From positions 1,729,204 through 1,793,203 of the forward strand of contig NZ_KB851200.1 in assembly GCF_000368065.1 (NCBI RefSeq): a stretch of DNA of 64,000 bases, read 5' to 3'. This DNA comes from Acinetobacter seifertii. GTDB lineage: Bacteria; Pseudomonadota; Gammaproteobacteria; Pseudomonadales; Moraxellaceae. Positions 24,660 through 33,988 of the stretch are shown piece by piece; position 1 is the stretch's first letter; every line of letters begins with the position of its first letter. A program made the position numbers and the translations under genes. The notes below the pieces were generated by a model. That model made no database searches. It saw only the letters and a program-made list of their open reading frames with translations, and was not told the origin of the DNA.

Positions 24660-25478
24660 ATGAAAAATTCAGTCGATGAGAAAAGAAAAATTTTCCGTGA
24701 TCTCCATAAAGACGGATGCTTTATTTTACCCAACCCTTGGGATGCAGGCAGTGCAAAAATACTCGAACAACTGGGCTATAAAGCACTGGCAACAACAAGC
24801 TCAGGTTATGCATGGTCTTGCGGAAAGGCCGATGGTCAACTCGACCGAGATGAAACCTTGGCACATCTACGTTATATGGTTCAGTCCACTAACCTGCCTA
24901 TCAATGCTGACTTTGAAAGTGGCTTTTCAGATACAACTCAAGGCGTCATTGAAAATGTTCTGATGGCAATTGATACAGGTATAGCTGGTATTTCTATTGA
25001 AGATTCAACCGGAAATGGTGAAAAGCCGCTTCGTGATATTCCTGACGCAGTTGAAAGAATACGAGCAGCTCGCGTAGCGATCGACCAAAGCGGAATTAAC
25101 GTCATGCTTATTGGTCGTGCTGAAAACTTCTTTGTGGGTGTACCCGATTTAGAAGATACCATTAACAGGTTAAAAGCATATTCAGAAGCTGGTGCTGACT
25201 GCCTATATGCGCCTGGTATTAAAACTCGTGAACAAATCATCGCTGTGGTGAATGCCGTTTCACCAAAACCTGTAAACGTTTTAATTGGTTGGGATAGTGA
25301 TTTAACAGCAGCAGAGCTTGCAGACTTAGGTGTAAGACGTATTAGCCTTGGTGGTGCATTAGCTCGTTCAGCTTGGGATGGTTTTATTAAAACAGCAAGT
25401 GCGATTGCCGAGTCAGGCAATTTCCATTCGCTCAATACTCCTGTTTCAAGTGGCGATCTTAATAGTCGATTTAAATAA
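24660..25478 (+). CDS. isocitrate lyase/PEP mutase family enzyme
   Basis: The product is 272 residues, an ICL/PEPM barrel. Seen: LPNPWDAGSAKIL, TTSSGYAWSCGKADGQ, INADFESGFSD (metal/acid residues), GISIEDSTG, IGRAENF, and YAPGIKTREQI. The sequence lacks the K-K-C-G-H motif of isocitrate lyase, so a 2-methylisocitrate lyase-like, oxaloacetate decarboxylase or phosphonopyruvate-type C-C bond activity is more likely. The exact substrate is not evident. A GNAT gene follows after 49 bp and may be co-transcribed. Confidence 0.85.
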   Translation: MKNSVDEKRKIFRDLHKDGCFILPNPWDAGSAKILEQLGYKALATTSSGYAWSCGKADGQLDRDETLAHLRYMVQSTNLPINADFESGFSDTTQGVIENVLMAIDTGIAGISIEDSTGNGEKPLRDIPDAVERIRAARVAIDQSGINVMLIGRAENFFVGVPDLEDTINRLKAYSEAGADCLYAPGIKTREQIIAVVNAVSPKPVNVLIGWDSDLTAAELADLGVRRISLGGALARSAWDGFIKTASAIAESGNFHSLNTPVSSGDLNSRFK

Positions 25479-25527
25479 GATTTGGATAAACGGCTTTATT
25501 TAGTACTTTTTAGCTAGGACCTCTGTT

Positions 25528-26112
25528 ATGCCTTTAAACATAACTCTTTCAAGCCATCGTATACGACTACGCATATTAACTATTGAAGATTCAAGAGACT
25601 TAGTTACCGCTGCTTCAGATGGAGAACTATGGAACCTCCCTTTCACTGTAGTCCCTTCAGCAGAAACCGTAGATGACTATATTCAGCATGCACTAGAAGG
25701 TTACCAAGCGGGTACGGTTCTTCCTTTTGTAGTCGAAGATATTGCTACAGGAAAAATCATTGGGTCTACCAGATTTTGGAAAATAGATAGAAAAAATTTA
25801 AAGTTAGAAATTGGAAGTACTTGGTACTCAAAATCGTGGCAACGAACATATGCAAATACAGAAGTAAAAAATTTGATGCTTCAATATGCCTTTGAAGAGC
25901 TAAATTGCGTTAGAGTTCAGTTCACAACAGATGTACTCAATGAAAAATCCCAAAATGCGATTTTAAGAATCGGCGCCCAGAAAGAAGGTGTGGTTAGAAA
26001 TGAGCGAATCATGCCTAATGGCAGAAAAAGAAATTCTGTCAGGTTCAGTATTATTGATGAAGAGTGGCCGAGCATAAAAGATAATCTAATTAAAAAGTTA
26101 AATTATTATTAA
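25528..26112 (+). CDS. GNAT-family acetyltransferase (RimJ/RimL type)
   Basis: The product is 194 residues. It begins ITLSSHRIRLRILTIEDSRDL as in RimJ/RimL enzymes and contains GKIIGSTRFWKID, LEIGSTWYSKSWQRTYANTEVKNLMLQYAFEEL (acetyl-CoA loop) and VQFTTDVLNEKSQNAILRIGAQKEGVVRNERIMPNGRKRNSVRFSI condensed from the usual C-terminal motif. It probably acetylates an amino terminus or small amine. It is downstream of the PEP-mutase-family gene on the same strand. Confidence 0.87.
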   Translation: MPLNITLSSHRIRLRILTIEDSRDLVTAASDGELWNLPFTVVPSAETVDDYIQHALEGYQAGTVLPFVVEDIATGKIIGSTRFWKIDRKNLKLEIGSTWYSKSWQRTYANTEVKNLMLQYAFEELNCVRVQFTTDVLNEKSQNAILRIGAQKEGVVRNERIMPNGRKRNSVRFSIIDEEWPSIKDNLIKKLNYY

Positions 26113-26146
26113 TTTTTCCTACGGCTTTATCACCCACAACCATTGC

Positions 26147-26161
26147 AAATGAGTCTCATTT
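26147..26161. promoter_or_regulatory. Fur box
   Basis: AAATGAG-T-CTCATTT is a perfect 7-1-7 inverted repeat matching the Fur operator core. It lies about 110 nt upstream of the siderophore receptor ATG, followed by an AT-rich TATATATAC that could be a -10 element. Confidence 0.65.
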
Positions 26162-26269
26162 ATATATACTTTACTCACTTTTTTGAGCCTAGTCAGCACA
26201 CTTGTTTGTTCGCTTGAATAGTCGCTCTTTTTTAGCCTTTCACGATTTTTATATCACTTAGGTATACTT

Positions 26270-28441
26270 ATGTTTGCTTTCTCCCCGCGTAAAAATTTAA
26301 TTACTGTTGAAATTTTAAAACATAGTAGCCCCTTACTTTTATCCCTCATCCCGATCATGTCTTGGGCAGAAACAACCGCGATTCAACCAGCACAACTAGA
26401 AACGATTAAGGTTCAGGCTGAAGCAGACTCAAGCTATATCGCAACACAAACAGCGTCGACGCTTAGAGGCAAACAAAAAAATCTAGAAAGCCCGCAAACT
26501 GTAAACGTTGTATCGAAGCAATACATGAAAGATTATTTGCCTGCAAACTTGGACAATGCATTGACCCAAGTCAGCGGCATTACGCAGGGTAATACTTTAG
26601 GCGGTACACAAGACACAGTAATGAAGCGTGGCTTTGGTGATAACCGTGACGGTTCAATTACCGTAAATGGTATGCCAATTGTGCAAGGCCGAACCATGAA
26701 TGCGGCAGTTGAACAAGTTGAAGTTTTAAAAGGCCCATCTTCATTGCTCTATGGCATTATGGACCCGGGTGGTGTGGTCAATGTCATTACAAAAAAACCT
26801 GAGACTACCCAGAAAACTGAACTTTCCGTATACGGCTCAAGCTTTGCTGCGGGTAAAAATGGTCTAGGTGCAAGCATAGATACCACAGGTGCAATTAGCG
26901 ACAGTAACTTTGCTTATCGCTTTATTGCAGATCATTCCGACGCAGACTATTGGCGTAATTTTGGTAATCTCAAACAGACTTTAATTGCTCCATCTGTAGC
27001 ATGGGATAATGGTCAAACTAAAGTGAACCTGAGTTATCAATATCGTCACTTTGATGTGCCATTTGACCGCTCTACCGTTTTTGACCTGAAAACTAATAAA
27101 GCCCTCCCTATCTCTAAATACCAACGCCTAGATGAAGCGTTTAACCAAATGAAAGGCGAAGATCATTTGGCGCAATTGTTGGTAGATCACCAAATTAATG
27201 ATAACTGGTCGGCTCACTTCGGCTATACCTATAACTATGAAACCTACGATGCTAACCAGTTACGCATAACCGATTTAGATACTACCAATCACACCGTTAC
27301 ACGCAATACCGATGCGACGTTAAACGCAGAGAGTATAGACAGTAACGCGCAAGCATATATCACAGGTTCAACCAAACTGTTCGGTTTAAAACATGATATT
27401 CAGTTCGGTTCAGACATCGAATACCGTAAGTATTTCCGTCCAGATATGGTTCGTGGCAGCACCTCGACATTAGATTATTTAAATCCAAGTTTTGATACTG
27501 TTGAAGCATCTCGTGAGATCAGTGATAAAGATAGTGATCAAACCGATAAACTGCATACCTATGGTTTTTATGTACAAGATGCAATTCATTTAAATGAAAA
27601 ATGGATTGCTGTGCTGGGTGGACGTTACCTGAACTATCAGCAAACGGCTGGACGTGGCAGACCGTTTAAAGAAAACACCAATACCAATGATGATGCTTGG
27701 CTCCCACATGCAGGTTTAGTTTATAAATGGAATGACCAGCTTTCCTTCTATGGGAGCTATACCGAGTCACTCAAACCAAACTCTTCAATTGCGCCTTTGG
27801 GTGGCGATGCTGTTATTAACTCTGATGTTCAACCTGAACAAGCCAAGTCTTACGAAGTTGGTGCAAAATATGAGTTAAATGACCGTATTAAAGCCAACTT
27901 TGCGCTCTACGATATTAAAAAACGTAATGTTCTAGCCAAAATCACCAACCCATCAACCAAAGCAGTCGAACTACACACTACTGGTGCCGTGCGTTCTAAA
28001 GGTGCTGAACTCGACCTGACAGGACGCGTAACCGATCAGCTTGATGCGACCCTTACCTACGCATATACAGACGCGAAAGTGACTGAAGATGAAATTGGCC
28101 TTGAAGGCAATCGCTTGAATAATGTAGCGAAAAACACTGCTTCTCTCGCATTGGCTTATAATTATGGCGAACTTTATAACGGTAATTTACGTTTTGGTGT
28201 AAGCAGTAATTATGTTGGCAAACGTGCTGGGGATTCAAAAAATACCTTTGACCTGCCTGATTATACCCTTGCCAATGCCTTTGTAAGTTATGACACCACC
28301 ATTGCAAAACAAGCAGTTACGTTCCAATTTAATTTAAATAATATTTTTGATAAAACTTACTACACAGCCAGCGTCAATAATTTAGCCGTGTCTCAAGGTG
28401 ACTCTCGCCAAGCGGTATTACGTGCAACTTTTAAATTTTAA
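26270..28441 (+). CDS. TonB-dependent siderophore receptor
   Basis: The product is 723 residues, the usual size. A signal peptide ends near residue 33 (SWAE). The TonB box region is LETIKVQAE. The plug (about 55-170) contains LESPQTVNVVSKQYM, VKRGFGDNRDGSITVNGMP-like sequence and VLKGPSSLLYGIMDPGGVVNVITKKP. The beta barrel ends with an aromatic residue (TFKF), as outer-membrane proteins require. FhuA/FhuE/FoxA-type receptors are the nearest relatives, so a hydroxamate xenosiderophore is a reasonable guess. A Fur box upstream implies iron repression. A secreted partner gene follows. Confidence 0.93.
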   Translation: MFAFSPRKNLITVEILKHSSPLLLSLIPIMSWAETTAIQPAQLETIKVQAEADSSYIATQTASTLRGKQKNLESPQTVNVVSKQYMKDYLPANLDNALTQVSGITQGNTLGGTQDTVMKRGFGDNRDGSITVNGMPIVQGRTMNAAVEQVEVLKGPSSLLYGIMDPGGVVNVITKKPETTQKTELSVYGSSFAAGKNGLGASIDTTGAISDSNFAYRFIADHSDADYWRNFGNLKQTLIAPSVAWDNGQTKVNLSYQYRHFDVPFDRSTVFDLKTNKALPISKYQRLDEAFNQMKGEDHLAQLLVDHQINDNWSAHFGYTYNYETYDANQLRITDLDTTNHTVTRNTDATLNAESIDSNAQAYITGSTKLFGLKHDIQFGSDIEYRKYFRPDMVRGSTSTLDYLNPSFDTVEASREISDKDSDQTDKLHTYGFYVQDAIHLNEKWIAVLGGRYLNYQQTAGRGRPFKENTNTNDDAWLPHAGLVYKWNDQLSFYGSYTESLKPNSSIAPLGGDAVINSDVQPEQAKSYEVGAKYELNDRIKANFALYDIKKRNVLAKITNPSTKAVELHTTGAVRSKGAELDLTGRVTDQLDATLTYAYTDAKVTEDEIGLEGNRLNNVAKNTASLALAYNYGELYNGNLRFGVSSNYVGKRAGDSKNTFDLPDYTLANAFVSYDTTIAKQAVTFQFNLNNIFDKTYYTASVNNLAVSQGDSRQAVLRATFKF

Positions 28442-28452
28442 AACATGGGATC

Positions 28453-28480
28453 AGAGCAGTGCCTGAATCACTGCTCTTTT
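28453..28480 (+). terminator. terminator/attenuator between receptor and partner gene
   Basis: AGAGCAGTG-CCTGAAT-CACTGCTCT forms a perfect 9-bp stem ending in TTTT. It lies 12 nt after the receptor stop and 10 nt before the next ATG, so it would lower expression of the downstream gene relative to the receptor. Confidence 0.75.
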
Positions 28481-28489
28481 GAGAACATT

Positions 28490-29173
28490 ATGAAAAAGCT
28501 TCTTTCTACCCTGATGATGGTCAGTGCACTGTGTGTATGGACATCTTCTATTTATGCTCAAACACGAATTGCCCTCATCTCTCAAGTTAAAGGTGCTTCA
28601 GCTAGTACAGATATTGCCATTCAAAAATACTTGCAAAGCAAGGGCTATCAAGTTGAGGTATTAGATCAATCTGTTTCACCAAACACCTTAAAGAACACTG
28701 ATTTAGTCATTATTTCATCTACTGTTGCTTCTAAAAACCTTCAATCTGGTTGGCGTCAACTGCCCCTTCCACTCATGACGTGGGAAAACGATTATCTTGA
28801 TGACTTGGCTATGACAGGTAAACGTATAAATACCGATTTTGGCGAAGTCGAGAAAGAACGTTATTTGTGGTTGGTCAATGCACCGCATCCCCTCTCTGCA
28901 CAGCTTCCAGCTGGAACTCATAATGTATATAAAGCTCAAGCGCCTATGAGTTGGGGTAAGCCGGGTTTAGGTGCCACCATTATCGCAACGATTTATGGAC
29001 AACCTGAAAAAGTAGCAATTTGGGGATATGAAAAAGGTGCAACCATGGATTATGAATCTTTAGCGCCAGCAAAACGTCTTATGTTCTTTCTTAACAATGA
29101 CACGTTTACCAATCTATCTGACGATGGCTTAAAACTGTTTGATGCCTCAATTCAATGGCTCACTAACAAATAA
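28490..29173 (+). CDS. secreted ThuA/GATase-like protein linked to the siderophore receptor
   Basis: The product is 227 residues from MKKLLSTLMMVSALCVWTSS; GAGAA upstream supports ATG 28490 over an in-frame alternative. A signal peptide ends near YAQ. The mature part has a flavodoxin/GATase-like alpha/beta pattern: ALISQVKGASASTDIAIQKYL, VIISSTVASKN, PLMTWENDYLDDL, VNAPHPLSAQLPAG, and KRLMFFLNND. The catalytic Cys of amidotransferases is absent, so a binding role is likelier. It follows the receptor after an attenuating hairpin and may assist siderophore handling in the periplasm. That link is inference. Confidence 0.7.
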   Translation: MKKLLSTLMMVSALCVWTSSIYAQTRIALISQVKGASASTDIAIQKYLQSKGYQVEVLDQSVSPNTLKNTDLVIISSTVASKNLQSGWRQLPLPLMTWENDYLDDLAMTGKRINTDFGEVEKERYLWLVNAPHPLSAQLPAGTHNVYKAQAPMSWGKPGLGATIIATIYGQPEKVAIWGYEKGATMDYESLAPAKRLMFFLNNDTFTNLSDDGLKLFDASIQWLTNK

Positions 29174-29184
29174 AATCATTTATA

Positions 29185-29223
29185 CAGCTCTCAAGGTCTT
29201 ATTGATTACACCTTGCAGAGCTG
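29185..29223. terminator. strong hairpin between convergent genes
   Basis: CAGCTCT-CAAGGT pairs with ACCTTG-C-AGAGCTG, a 13-bp stem with one bulge, between the convergent genes ending at 29173 and 29227. No long T-run is present, but the stem could stop transcription from both sides. Confidence 0.55.
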
Positions 29224-29226
29224 CGA

Positions 29227-29697
29227 TTAGTAGACAACATTCACACGAACCCAGTCTTCATACTTTGTAGCCTGCACATTGGTACTCGACTGAATGACTC
29301 CATAAATAGGAATATTTTCTTTCATTCCTGTTGCGATTCCTGAATGCATTTTACTTGCTACATTTCCCCAAATTTGAGTATGTCCTGCATCTTGATACAG
29401 TATATATGCGACAGAGGCAGGACTTGTAGCAGATTTAAGTTCAAAATTATTGTCGGAAGTTACGGCCAATTGATACGGTGTATTATGGTTACATTGGACA
29501 GTTACATCGGTTCTAGCGGCAGCGACTGGCTGCGCACGAACAACAGAACCGAAATCTAAATTTCCTTGTGTTGAGACTTCGCAACTTTCTACAATGGTTA
29601 AACTAACCTTTAATGACGTAGATGCGCTTGCAGCCTCTGCACTATTTATTAAGAGTATTCCCATAAGAGAAAATAAGGCGTGTTTAATGAGTTTCAT
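29227..29697 (-). CDS. spore coat U (Csu-type) domain protein
   Basis: The product is 156 residues. A signal peptide ends near residue 22 (AEAAS). The SCPU beta-sandwich is visible: LTIVESCEVSTQGNLDFGSVV, VTVQCNHNTPYQLAV (two disulfide-forming Cys), YILYQDAGHTQIWGN, ENIPIYGVI and the C-terminal YEDWVRVNVVY donor-like strand. Such proteins are pilin subunits in Csu-like chaperone-usher pili. No usher or chaperone gene is adjacent, so it is an orphan subunit. The region 29698-30119 upstream is AT-rich with no gene. Confidence 0.85.
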   Translation of the reverse strand: MKLIKHALFSLMGILLINSAEAASASTSLKVSLTIVESCEVSTQGNLDFGSVVRAQPVAAARTDVTVQCNHNTPYQLAVTSDNNFELKSATSPASVAYILYQDAGHTQIWGNVASKMHSGIATGMKENIPIYGVIQSSTNVQATKYEDWVRVNVVY

Positions 29698-30119
29698 TTC
29701 TTCTCCTTATCTTTATGTTCTAATGTCTTTTCAAATTTATAATGTCATTTTTCTGTTTTACTAAAGAAACAGTTTTTTCAGGTTCGTTTTATTTATAAAG
29801 CTTAATATTGCATACTGTCAATCGATAATAATCACATGATTTTCATATTATTCTTATAATTTGTGATGGATTAAACGTAATTCATTTAGTTTAAAAAGTA
29901 GTTGATGTTTTTTATTTCTATTAATTACATTTCTTCACTTATTTAAGAATTACTCAATTAATCTTCCGAAAAATTAAAGTTTTATGATTATATTTTTAGA
30001 TAAAATATTTGTATTCAAGTTATTAAAATGTCGCTCCACAAACTCATATAAAATTTTTATCAATTAGAGGGTTTTACAAATACTTTTAAAGCAATCTGTA
30101 CAAGACAATAAAAAAACAA

Positions 30120-30372
30120 TCAGTTATTCCTTATTTTTTTAAAGATTTTAGCTGCTTTATCAATAAGTTTAGAAACTTGATCTGTATGAGAAATTAGGGA
30201 TGAATGATTCGGATTGACTACTATTGCACTTGAGTGAGTCTGCTTTGAAATTAATTCCTATATTCGAGGCTTCAAGGTATTATCATTAGCTGTGATGAAA
30301 TACCATGTTGGTTTTACACGCCATGCGACTTCATAATTTTGAGACTGAGAAATTCTGTACATTCTCGCAATT
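30120..30372 (-). pseudogene. alpha/beta hydrolase C-terminal remnant
   Basis: On the minus strand a protein tail reads MYRISQSQNYEVAWRVKP, TWYFITANDNTLKPRI, stop, ELISKQTHSSAIVVNPNHSS, LISHTDQVSKLIDKAAKIF. The 'W-Y-F-I-T-A-N-D-N-T' and 'N-x-S-H' segments match the acid and histidine regions of alpha/beta hydrolases, and one in-frame stop interrupts them. The 5' part is missing. It is a decayed gene; 29698-30119 and 30373-30526 show nothing else. Confidence 0.5.
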
Positions 30373-30526
30373 GCATAAAAAAGGTGATCAAAATAATATA
30401 AAGCCCAATAAAATATAACTTTACATATTGTTTAGCTTATAGATTTAATACTAAGAAAACTGTGAAGTTAAATTTAAAATGAATAATTCTAGTGACTAAA
30501 ACCTTCCACCTTTAACTCGAGAAATC

Positions 30527-30970
30527 ATGGATATGAAAAAATATTTATTATTACTTTTACTTAGCTTCTATTCGATACATTCATTTGCTTCGGACAAACT
30601 ACATGGCAGTGTTTGGAAAACCATTGATGATGAAACAAATCAACCTAGAGCACTGGTAAAATTTAGTGAAGACAAAAATGGGCTTCTAACTGCAAACATT
30701 GAAAAAATCCTTGTTCCAAGTGAAGCCAACAAATGTACGATGTGTGAAGGCACTTATAAAAACAAATCTTTAGTTGGTTTAACCATTGTCAAAAATTTAA
30801 AAAGCGTAGGTAAAAATAAATATGACAAAGGATCTATTCTCGACCCTCAGTCAGATAAAACTTATCGCTTTAGCGTAACAGTATCACCAGACGGCGAGAA
30901 ACTTACCGCGCGTGGCTATATTGGTATTTCTGCAATTGGCCGAAACCAAACGTGGTATCGAGTTAAATAA
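30527..30970 (+). CDS. DUF2147 family secreted protein
   Basis: The product is 147 residues. A signal peptide ends near residue 22 (SFAS). The DUF2147 pattern is present: GSVWKTIDDETNQPRALVKF, KILVPSEANKCTMCEGTYKNKSLVGLTIVKNL, and GYIGISAIGRNQTWYRVK. A C-x2-C pair (KCTMCEG) sits in the middle, as in the family. It is a small lipocalin-like beta barrel in the periplasm; function unknown. GAG 9 nt upstream supports the start at 30527. Confidence 0.88.
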   Translation: MDMKKYLLLLLLSFYSIHSFASDKLHGSVWKTIDDETNQPRALVKFSEDKNGLLTANIEKILVPSEANKCTMCEGTYKNKSLVGLTIVKNLKSVGKNKYDKGSILDPQSDKTYRFSVTVSPDGEKLTARGYIGISAIGRNQTWYRVK

Positions 30971-31065
30971 CTCTTGAACTAGCTTGTGACCCACTCTCTT
31001 TAGCTACTCACCGATCATAATTACGGTCTATATGTGCACTATATAAATGATGTATGTAGACATTG

Positions 31066-32370
31066 TTATGATCGGTACTTAGCCTGAATAATCAGTGTGA
31101 TAATGACGAAGAGCGAAGGTATTGCAGCAATCACAAACAAATGGGTAATGACCAAGAATTGAGAAAGATATCCACCGAATAGCGGCCCAATCACCGACCC
31201 TAAACGAGCAATTCCAATACTCCAGCCTACCCCTGTAGTACGAAGTGAAACTGGATAATAACTGGCAGATAAGGCATTAATAGCAGGCTGCCCACCAACA
31301 ATTGCGAAGCCAGCTATAAAAATAATTATAAATAGTAAAGCAATATGGCTAACAGCATAGCCAATTAAAGCAACACTTATCACGGCAACGATAAAAACAG
31401 GAATGAGTACTTTATAGAATCCTGTCTTATCAATTTTAAGTCCCATCACAACACTACCAATCGTTCCGCCTAACTGTAAGGTAGAGCCAATCATTAATGC
31501 CTGATTTAATGAAAGACCTGACTCTTTGGCTAAAGTAGGTAGCCAATTCGCCAGAAAATAGAGACTGATCATATTTAAAATACTGATGATCCAGATGGAA
31601 TAGGTAAAAAATGCACGCTGATTTTTAAACAATTCTAGTGGCGACTTTTTAACCTCAACTTCAGTGTTATTATTGATTTTTATTTCTGAATTGAATGTTA
31701 ATGCAGGATAAAATTTCTTTAACCAAAATAAAATTTTAGGCGTGTTTTTGTTATCTTCACTCAGAAAATATAAAGATTCTGGCAGTTTAAAGTATGTAAT
31801 AAAGAAAATAATTAAAGGGATAATACCGCCAAAATAAAAAATCGACTGCCAACCGCCCCAAGGAACGAGTAAGGCAGATATACCGCCCCCCAACATTGCC
31901 CCTACCGTATAGCCACAAGAAATGACCATCATGGTAAAAATACGAGATTTGTATGGAACAATTTCGGAGCTATAAGCCATCACATTTGGCATGATACCGC
32001 CTAAAAAAATTCCTGTAACAAAGCGGATTACTGTCAATTGCTCAATATTGCCGACATGTGGTGTTAACAGCATCAATACCGAGAACATAAAGGTCGAAAT
32101 CAGTAGTATCGGACGGCGACCAAAACGATCAGAAAGTGAACTTAATAAAAATGATCCGACAAACAAACCAAATAAGCTTGCACTAAACACCACCCCTAAC
32201 ATGGTTTTTTGAACACCCCAGTCTTCTATAATCATTGGGGCTGCGTAAGCCATAGACTGAATGTCATAGCCATCCATAATCATGAGTAATAAACAGGTGA
32301 TCAGAATAAATTTTTGATAACGTCCAACTTTTTGCTGATTGATCAAATCACTTAATGCAACTTCTTTCAT
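31066..32370 (-). CDS. MFS transporter, aromatic acid:H+ symporter type
   Basis: The product is 434 residues with twelve predicted membrane helices. The AAHS family marks are visible: MDGYDIQSMAYAAPMI in helix 1 (D-G-x-D), DRFGRRPILLIS in loop 2-3, and the second-half LKIDKTGFYKVLI equivalent. Cytoplasmic loop 6-7 is about 60 residues long. Members import benzoate-, vanillate- or hydroxybenzoate-like acids. No catabolic genes are adjacent, so the substrate is open. It is a single minus-strand gene. Confidence 0.88.
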   Translation of the reverse strand: MKEVALSDLINQQKVGRYQKFILITCLLLMIMDGYDIQSMAYAAPMIIEDWGVQKTMLGVVFSASLFGLFVGSFLLSSLSDRFGRRPILLISTFMFSVLMLLTPHVGNIEQLTVIRFVTGIFLGGIMPNVMAYSSEIVPYKSRIFTMMVISCGYTVGAMLGGGISALLVPWGGWQSIFYFGGIIPLIIFFITYFKLPESLYFLSEDNKNTPKILFWLKKFYPALTFNSEIKINNNTEVEVKKSPLELFKNQRAFFTYSIWIISILNMISLYFLANWLPTLAKESGLSLNQALMIGSTLQLGGTIGSVVMGLKIDKTGFYKVLIPVFIVAVISVALIGYAVSHIALLFIIIFIAGFAIVGGQPAINALSASYYPVSLRTTGVGWSIGIARLGSVIGPLFGGYLSQFLVITHLFVIAAIPSLFVIITLIIQAKYRS

Positions 32371-32620
32371 GGTATTCCCTTCTCCATGACATGCTTTAAA
32401 TTAATCTATTTTAATTACGTTATTCGTAATTTATTTACGATTGGCGTAATTAAAAATAGCAATATTACTCACATAAAGTCAAAAAAATATTTTTTATAAT
32501 ATAAACAATGTATTAGGTGTAATTTTTACAAATTCATCATCTCAGCTTATTGCAAGCGGTCTACGGTCTGCTCATCTAACAAAAATCAAGCAGACCATAC
32601 ATGCTATTAGCTAAGTTATT

Positions 32621-32792
32621 TTAAAATTCAGACAAATATTTAAAAAAACGGCTCCATTACCGCATCTCTTTCTTCCAAACTATTCGAGCTTAAAACTTGT
32701 AGCAACAAACCATCTATCAGGTTTAAAACCATATTGGCATCGAATTTTGGCTCGCGAATTTCTCTGCTAAAAATCAAATTGAAAATCTGATT
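32621..32792 (-). pseudogene. 3' fragment of an RNA-linked tetR gene
   Basis: On the minus strand it reads NQIFNLIFSREIREPKFDAN, MVLNLIDGLLLQVLSSNSLE, ERDAVMEPFFKYLSEF and a stop. It is nearly identical to the C-terminus of the TetR at 33989-34137. The 5' part is absent; the fragment joins directly to the 3' end of the hydrolase gene. The hydrolase therefore lies between two copies of the same tetR 3' sequence. Confidence 0.85.
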
Positions 32793-32800
32793 AAAAACGC

Positions 32801-33874
32801 CTATTTCACGGTAGTACTATAAAAACTGTCAATAGCATTCACCATTTCCGATAAACCCGGTTGCTCTAAAGGATAGTGCCCCGCATTTTGCAATATCACG
32901 GTTTTTACAGGAACTTTGTGAATACGACTAAGAAATGGCGTACTCAAATCAAGCGGCGTCCAACGGTCTTTTTCCGGTTGGGTTAACAAGACTGGGCATA
33001 CATCAAAATCTTCAGGCGCAATCTCTGGTTTGTAATGTATATAGGTATCTAAAAAAGTAAGCGAAACCGAGTTACCAGCCGAGGTTTTATCTTTCATAAA
33101 GACCTTTAAAGCCTCTTTGTTATTTACCAAAGTACTCATTTTACTTGCCCAGCTCATTGGAACCCGCATAGATGCCAACGGTGTTTTTGCAGTCAAATGC
33201 GTAAGTGGTGTGCCTACCCGACTCATAAATAAGTTACTCGCTACTGTGTCTCTCACCTTTTTGTCACTTGTATCAAGGAAAGTCATGCCAACAATTGCTT
33301 TTACTTTTTTATTCTTGGCAGCAACATGATAGGTCAGCATTCCACCTGCACTTAACCCATACAGTACAATCGGACGGTTATCTTTTGCCAATTCAACATC
33401 AACTAAGTCACTACCCGCCTGCACCCAATCGTTATAGCGAATAACTTTGCCTTTCCCCACTTGTGTTACGCCATAGCCTGGCATATCGACTGCTATTGTT
33501 TCATACTCCCGATCTGCCAAAGGCTTACCCAAAATCATCGACATTTGACGGCCATTGGTGCCTACACCGTGAAATAGAATGACCTTAATTTTTGCATTTG
33601 GGTTTCGGTAAGTATCTAAATGAATGTTATTGCCATTCCAAGCCCACCATTCTTCTTTGGGTAATTGGTCTTTAGCAATATGAAATTCTTGGGGAAGAAA
33701 TTGTTCAATTTGTTGCCAAGCAACTTGATTTTGATAGCCCATTGCCGAGTCTCCTGTTTTTATTTCTTCAGCAGCAGATATATGTGTGACACAGACCAAG
33801 AGGCCGATTACGCTCATTTTTTTAATTAAATACCGCACCACACCATCGGATTTTCTTTCTTGAATAGTATTCAT
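32801..33874 (-). CDS. secreted alpha/beta hydrolase
   Basis: The product is 357 residues. A signal peptide lies within residues 18-36 (MSVIGLLVCVTHISAAEE); translation may begin at either ATG 33874 (AGGA upstream) or the internal ATG 57 nt later. Alpha/beta hydrolase core: VILFHGVGTNGRQM (oxyanion HG), VLYGLSAGGMLTYH (nucleophile Ser in GxSxG), LLTQPEKDRWTP (acid) and LQNAGHYPLEQPG (His). The triad is complete. A periplasmic esterase or lipase-like role is likely. It is bracketed by tetR 3' sequences, suggesting acquisition or rearrangement at the regulator locus, and may be regulated by the TetR at 33989. Confidence 0.85.
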   Translation of the reverse strand: MNTIQERKSDGVVRYLIKKMSVIGLLVCVTHISAAEEIKTGDSAMGYQNQVAWQQIEQFLPQEFHIAKDQLPKEEWWAWNGNNIHLDTYRNPNAKIKVILFHGVGTNGRQMSMILGKPLADREYETIAVDMPGYGVTQVGKGKVIRYNDWVQAGSDLVDVELAKDNRPIVLYGLSAGGMLTYHVAAKNKKVKAIVGMTFLDTSDKKVRDTVASNLFMSRVGTPLTHLTAKTPLASMRVPMSWASKMSTLVNNKEALKVFMKDKTSAGNSVSLTFLDTYIHYKPEIAPEDFDVCPVLLTQPEKDRWTPLDLSTPFLSRIHKVPVKTVILQNAGHYPLEQPGLSEMVNAIDSFYSTTVK

Positions 33875-33988
33875 TTTTATCCTACTTATTCTTGGTCAGT
33901 ATCTAAATGTTAGGTGTTTAGCTTTAAATTAACTATGGAGGTTTAGACGTAAATTTTATTATTTCGGTCAATTGCACCATTTATGCTT

